Assembly: GCA_002278985.1 (NCBI GenBank)
Contig: NCJP01000088.1
Location: 1-7,005 of the forward strand
Length of the DNA: 7,005 nt
Source of the DNA: Erythrobacter sp. 34-65-8
Lineage (GTDB): Bacteria > Pseudomonadota > Alphaproteobacteria > Sphingomonadales > Sphingomonadaceae
Direction of reading: 5' to 3'
Below, in pieces: positions 6,570 to 7,005 of the stretch. Position 1 is the stretch's first letter. The number at the start of each line of letters is the position of its first letter. The notes under the pieces were generated by a model. That model searched no databases. It worked only from the letters and a program-made list of their open reading frames with translations, and was not told the origin of the DNA. The position numbers and the translations under genes were made by a program.

Positions 6570-7005
6570 TGGCAGACGAAGCGAAGAAGCCCTCCGGCTG
6601 GCTCAACATCCTGGTCGACTACGGCCCGCTGCTGGTCTTTCTCGGCGTCTACAAGCTGACCTCGCCGGAAGAGCCCGGTCCGCTGGGGGAGATCGCAGCC
6701 GTAATCCAGGGCACGATCGCCTTCATGATTGCCGCAGTGATCGCACTGGTCTTTTCCAAATGGAAATTCGGCCGGGTTTCACCGATGCTGATCCTGTCCA
6801 CTTCGCTGATTGTCGGCTTCGGCGCGCTGACGCTCGGCATGCGCCATCCCGACGTGTTCGGCGCGGGCGAGATCGTCTTCGAGCCGTTCGCGGGCTCGGG
6901 CACGACGGGCGTTGCGTGCGTCATGGAAGGGCGGCGCTTCGCGGGGTGCGAGATGTCGGCGGAGTACGCGGCGCTCGCGAACGAGCGCATCGCGGCGGCC
7001 GAGAA
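6569..7005 (+). CDS. yciB: YciB/IspZ N-terminal half continuing in frame into a methyltransferase tail (3' partial, probable chimera)
   Basis: The first ~95 residues match the inner-membrane protein YciB (septation protein A, formerly IspZ), which is linked to envelope synthesis and division. The N terminus SGWLNILVDYGPLLVF is family-like. Three hydrophobic segments lie at about 12-30, 43-63 and 71-90, the last being PMLILSTSLIVGFGALTLGM. YciB is usually about 180-200 residues, with further helices after an 'HxxxFIxxKPTxIY'-type segment. Here that segment is missing: after RHPD (92-95) the frame runs into a different protein family (see 6863-7005). The start ATG overlaps the ftsY stop, and ftsY-yciB is a familiar gene pair, so the N-terminal part is genuine. 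The frame is open at the window edge. Confidence 0.8.
   Translation, partial: MADEAKKPSGWLNILVDYGPLLVFLGVYKLTSPEEPGPLGEIAAVIQGTIAFMIAAVIALVFSKWKFGRVSPMLILSTSLIVGFGALTLGMRHPDVFGAGEIVFEPFAGSGTTGVACVMEGRRFAGCEMSAEYAALANERIAAAE
6863..7005 (+). other. C-terminal fragment of a DNA N6-adenine/N4-cytosine methyltransferase
   Basis: In the same frame as yciB, residues 99-145 carry EIVFEPFAGSGTTG, the SAM-binding motif I of the N6/N4 DNA methyltransferase family (PF01555). They are followed by GRRFAGCEMS and EYAALANERI, as seen at the C terminus of beta-class enzymes. The catalytic (D/S/N)PP(Y/F) motif, which lies N-terminal to motif I in that class, is absent from this frame and from the window, so this piece cannot methylate DNA alone. 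Alanine codons change abruptly: 10 of 11 are GCG here, against 2 of 9 in the preceding yciB part, where GCA and GCC dominate. This indicates DNA of another origin, joined somewhere in about 6842-6866. Confidence 0.75.

Noticed and set aside
6569..7005. A new functional class of membrane-bound DNA methyltransferase
   Set aside because: Only the SAM-binding tail is present, the catalytic motif is missing and codon use changes at the join, so a chimera is the simpler reading.

Overview
The window is a GC-rich, densely coded bacterial segment. It reads as an alphaproteobacterium, most likely Sphingomonadales (Erythrobacter/Sphingomonas relatives). This rests on gene order and remembered protein similarity, chiefly the compact run dapF - mtaB - ftsY - yciB with overlapping start and stop codons; no search was run.

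Layout. Positions 2-1147 (+) hold the C-terminal part of an LplT-like major facilitator transporter whose start lies outside the window. It converges on a small, single-membrane-segment protein (1157-1348, -). Both stop codons sit in one perfect 7-bp inverted repeat. Upstream of the small gene, also on the minus strand, is an EVE-domain protein (1437-1847). A divergent intergenic region (1848-1975) separates it from a membrane-anchored GGDEF-EAL cyclic-di-GMP protein (1976-3607, +). After a 54-bp gap comes a plus-strand operon: dapF (diaminopimelate epimerase), mtaB-type tRNA methylthiotransferase, ftsY (SRP receptor) and the start of yciB/ispZ. No tRNA, rRNA, CRISPR array or insertion sequence was seen.

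How the genes relate. dapF supplies lysine and peptidoglycan precursor, mtaB modifies ANN-decoding tRNAs, ftsY delivers membrane proteins and yciB belongs to the cell envelope, so this is a housekeeping growth/envelope operon. The cyclic-di-GMP protein lies just upstream on the same strand and could be partly co-transcribed. Two sites resembling the CtrA box (TTAA-N7-TTAA) lie in front of the small membrane protein and in the divergent region, which would fit cell-cycle or motility-type control, but both are imperfect.

The most unusual point is at the right edge. About 95 residues into YciB, the reading frame passes without a stop into the C-terminal SAM-binding part of an unrelated DNA methyltransferase (motif EPFAGSGTTG), and alanine codon use shifts sharply. 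Only the SAM-binding tail is present, without the catalytic DPPY-type motif, so an assembly or recombination chimera is more likely than a functional fusion. The first ~40 bases of the window also fit the transporter family poorly, so both ends should be treated with caution. I see no convincing new multi-gene system here.
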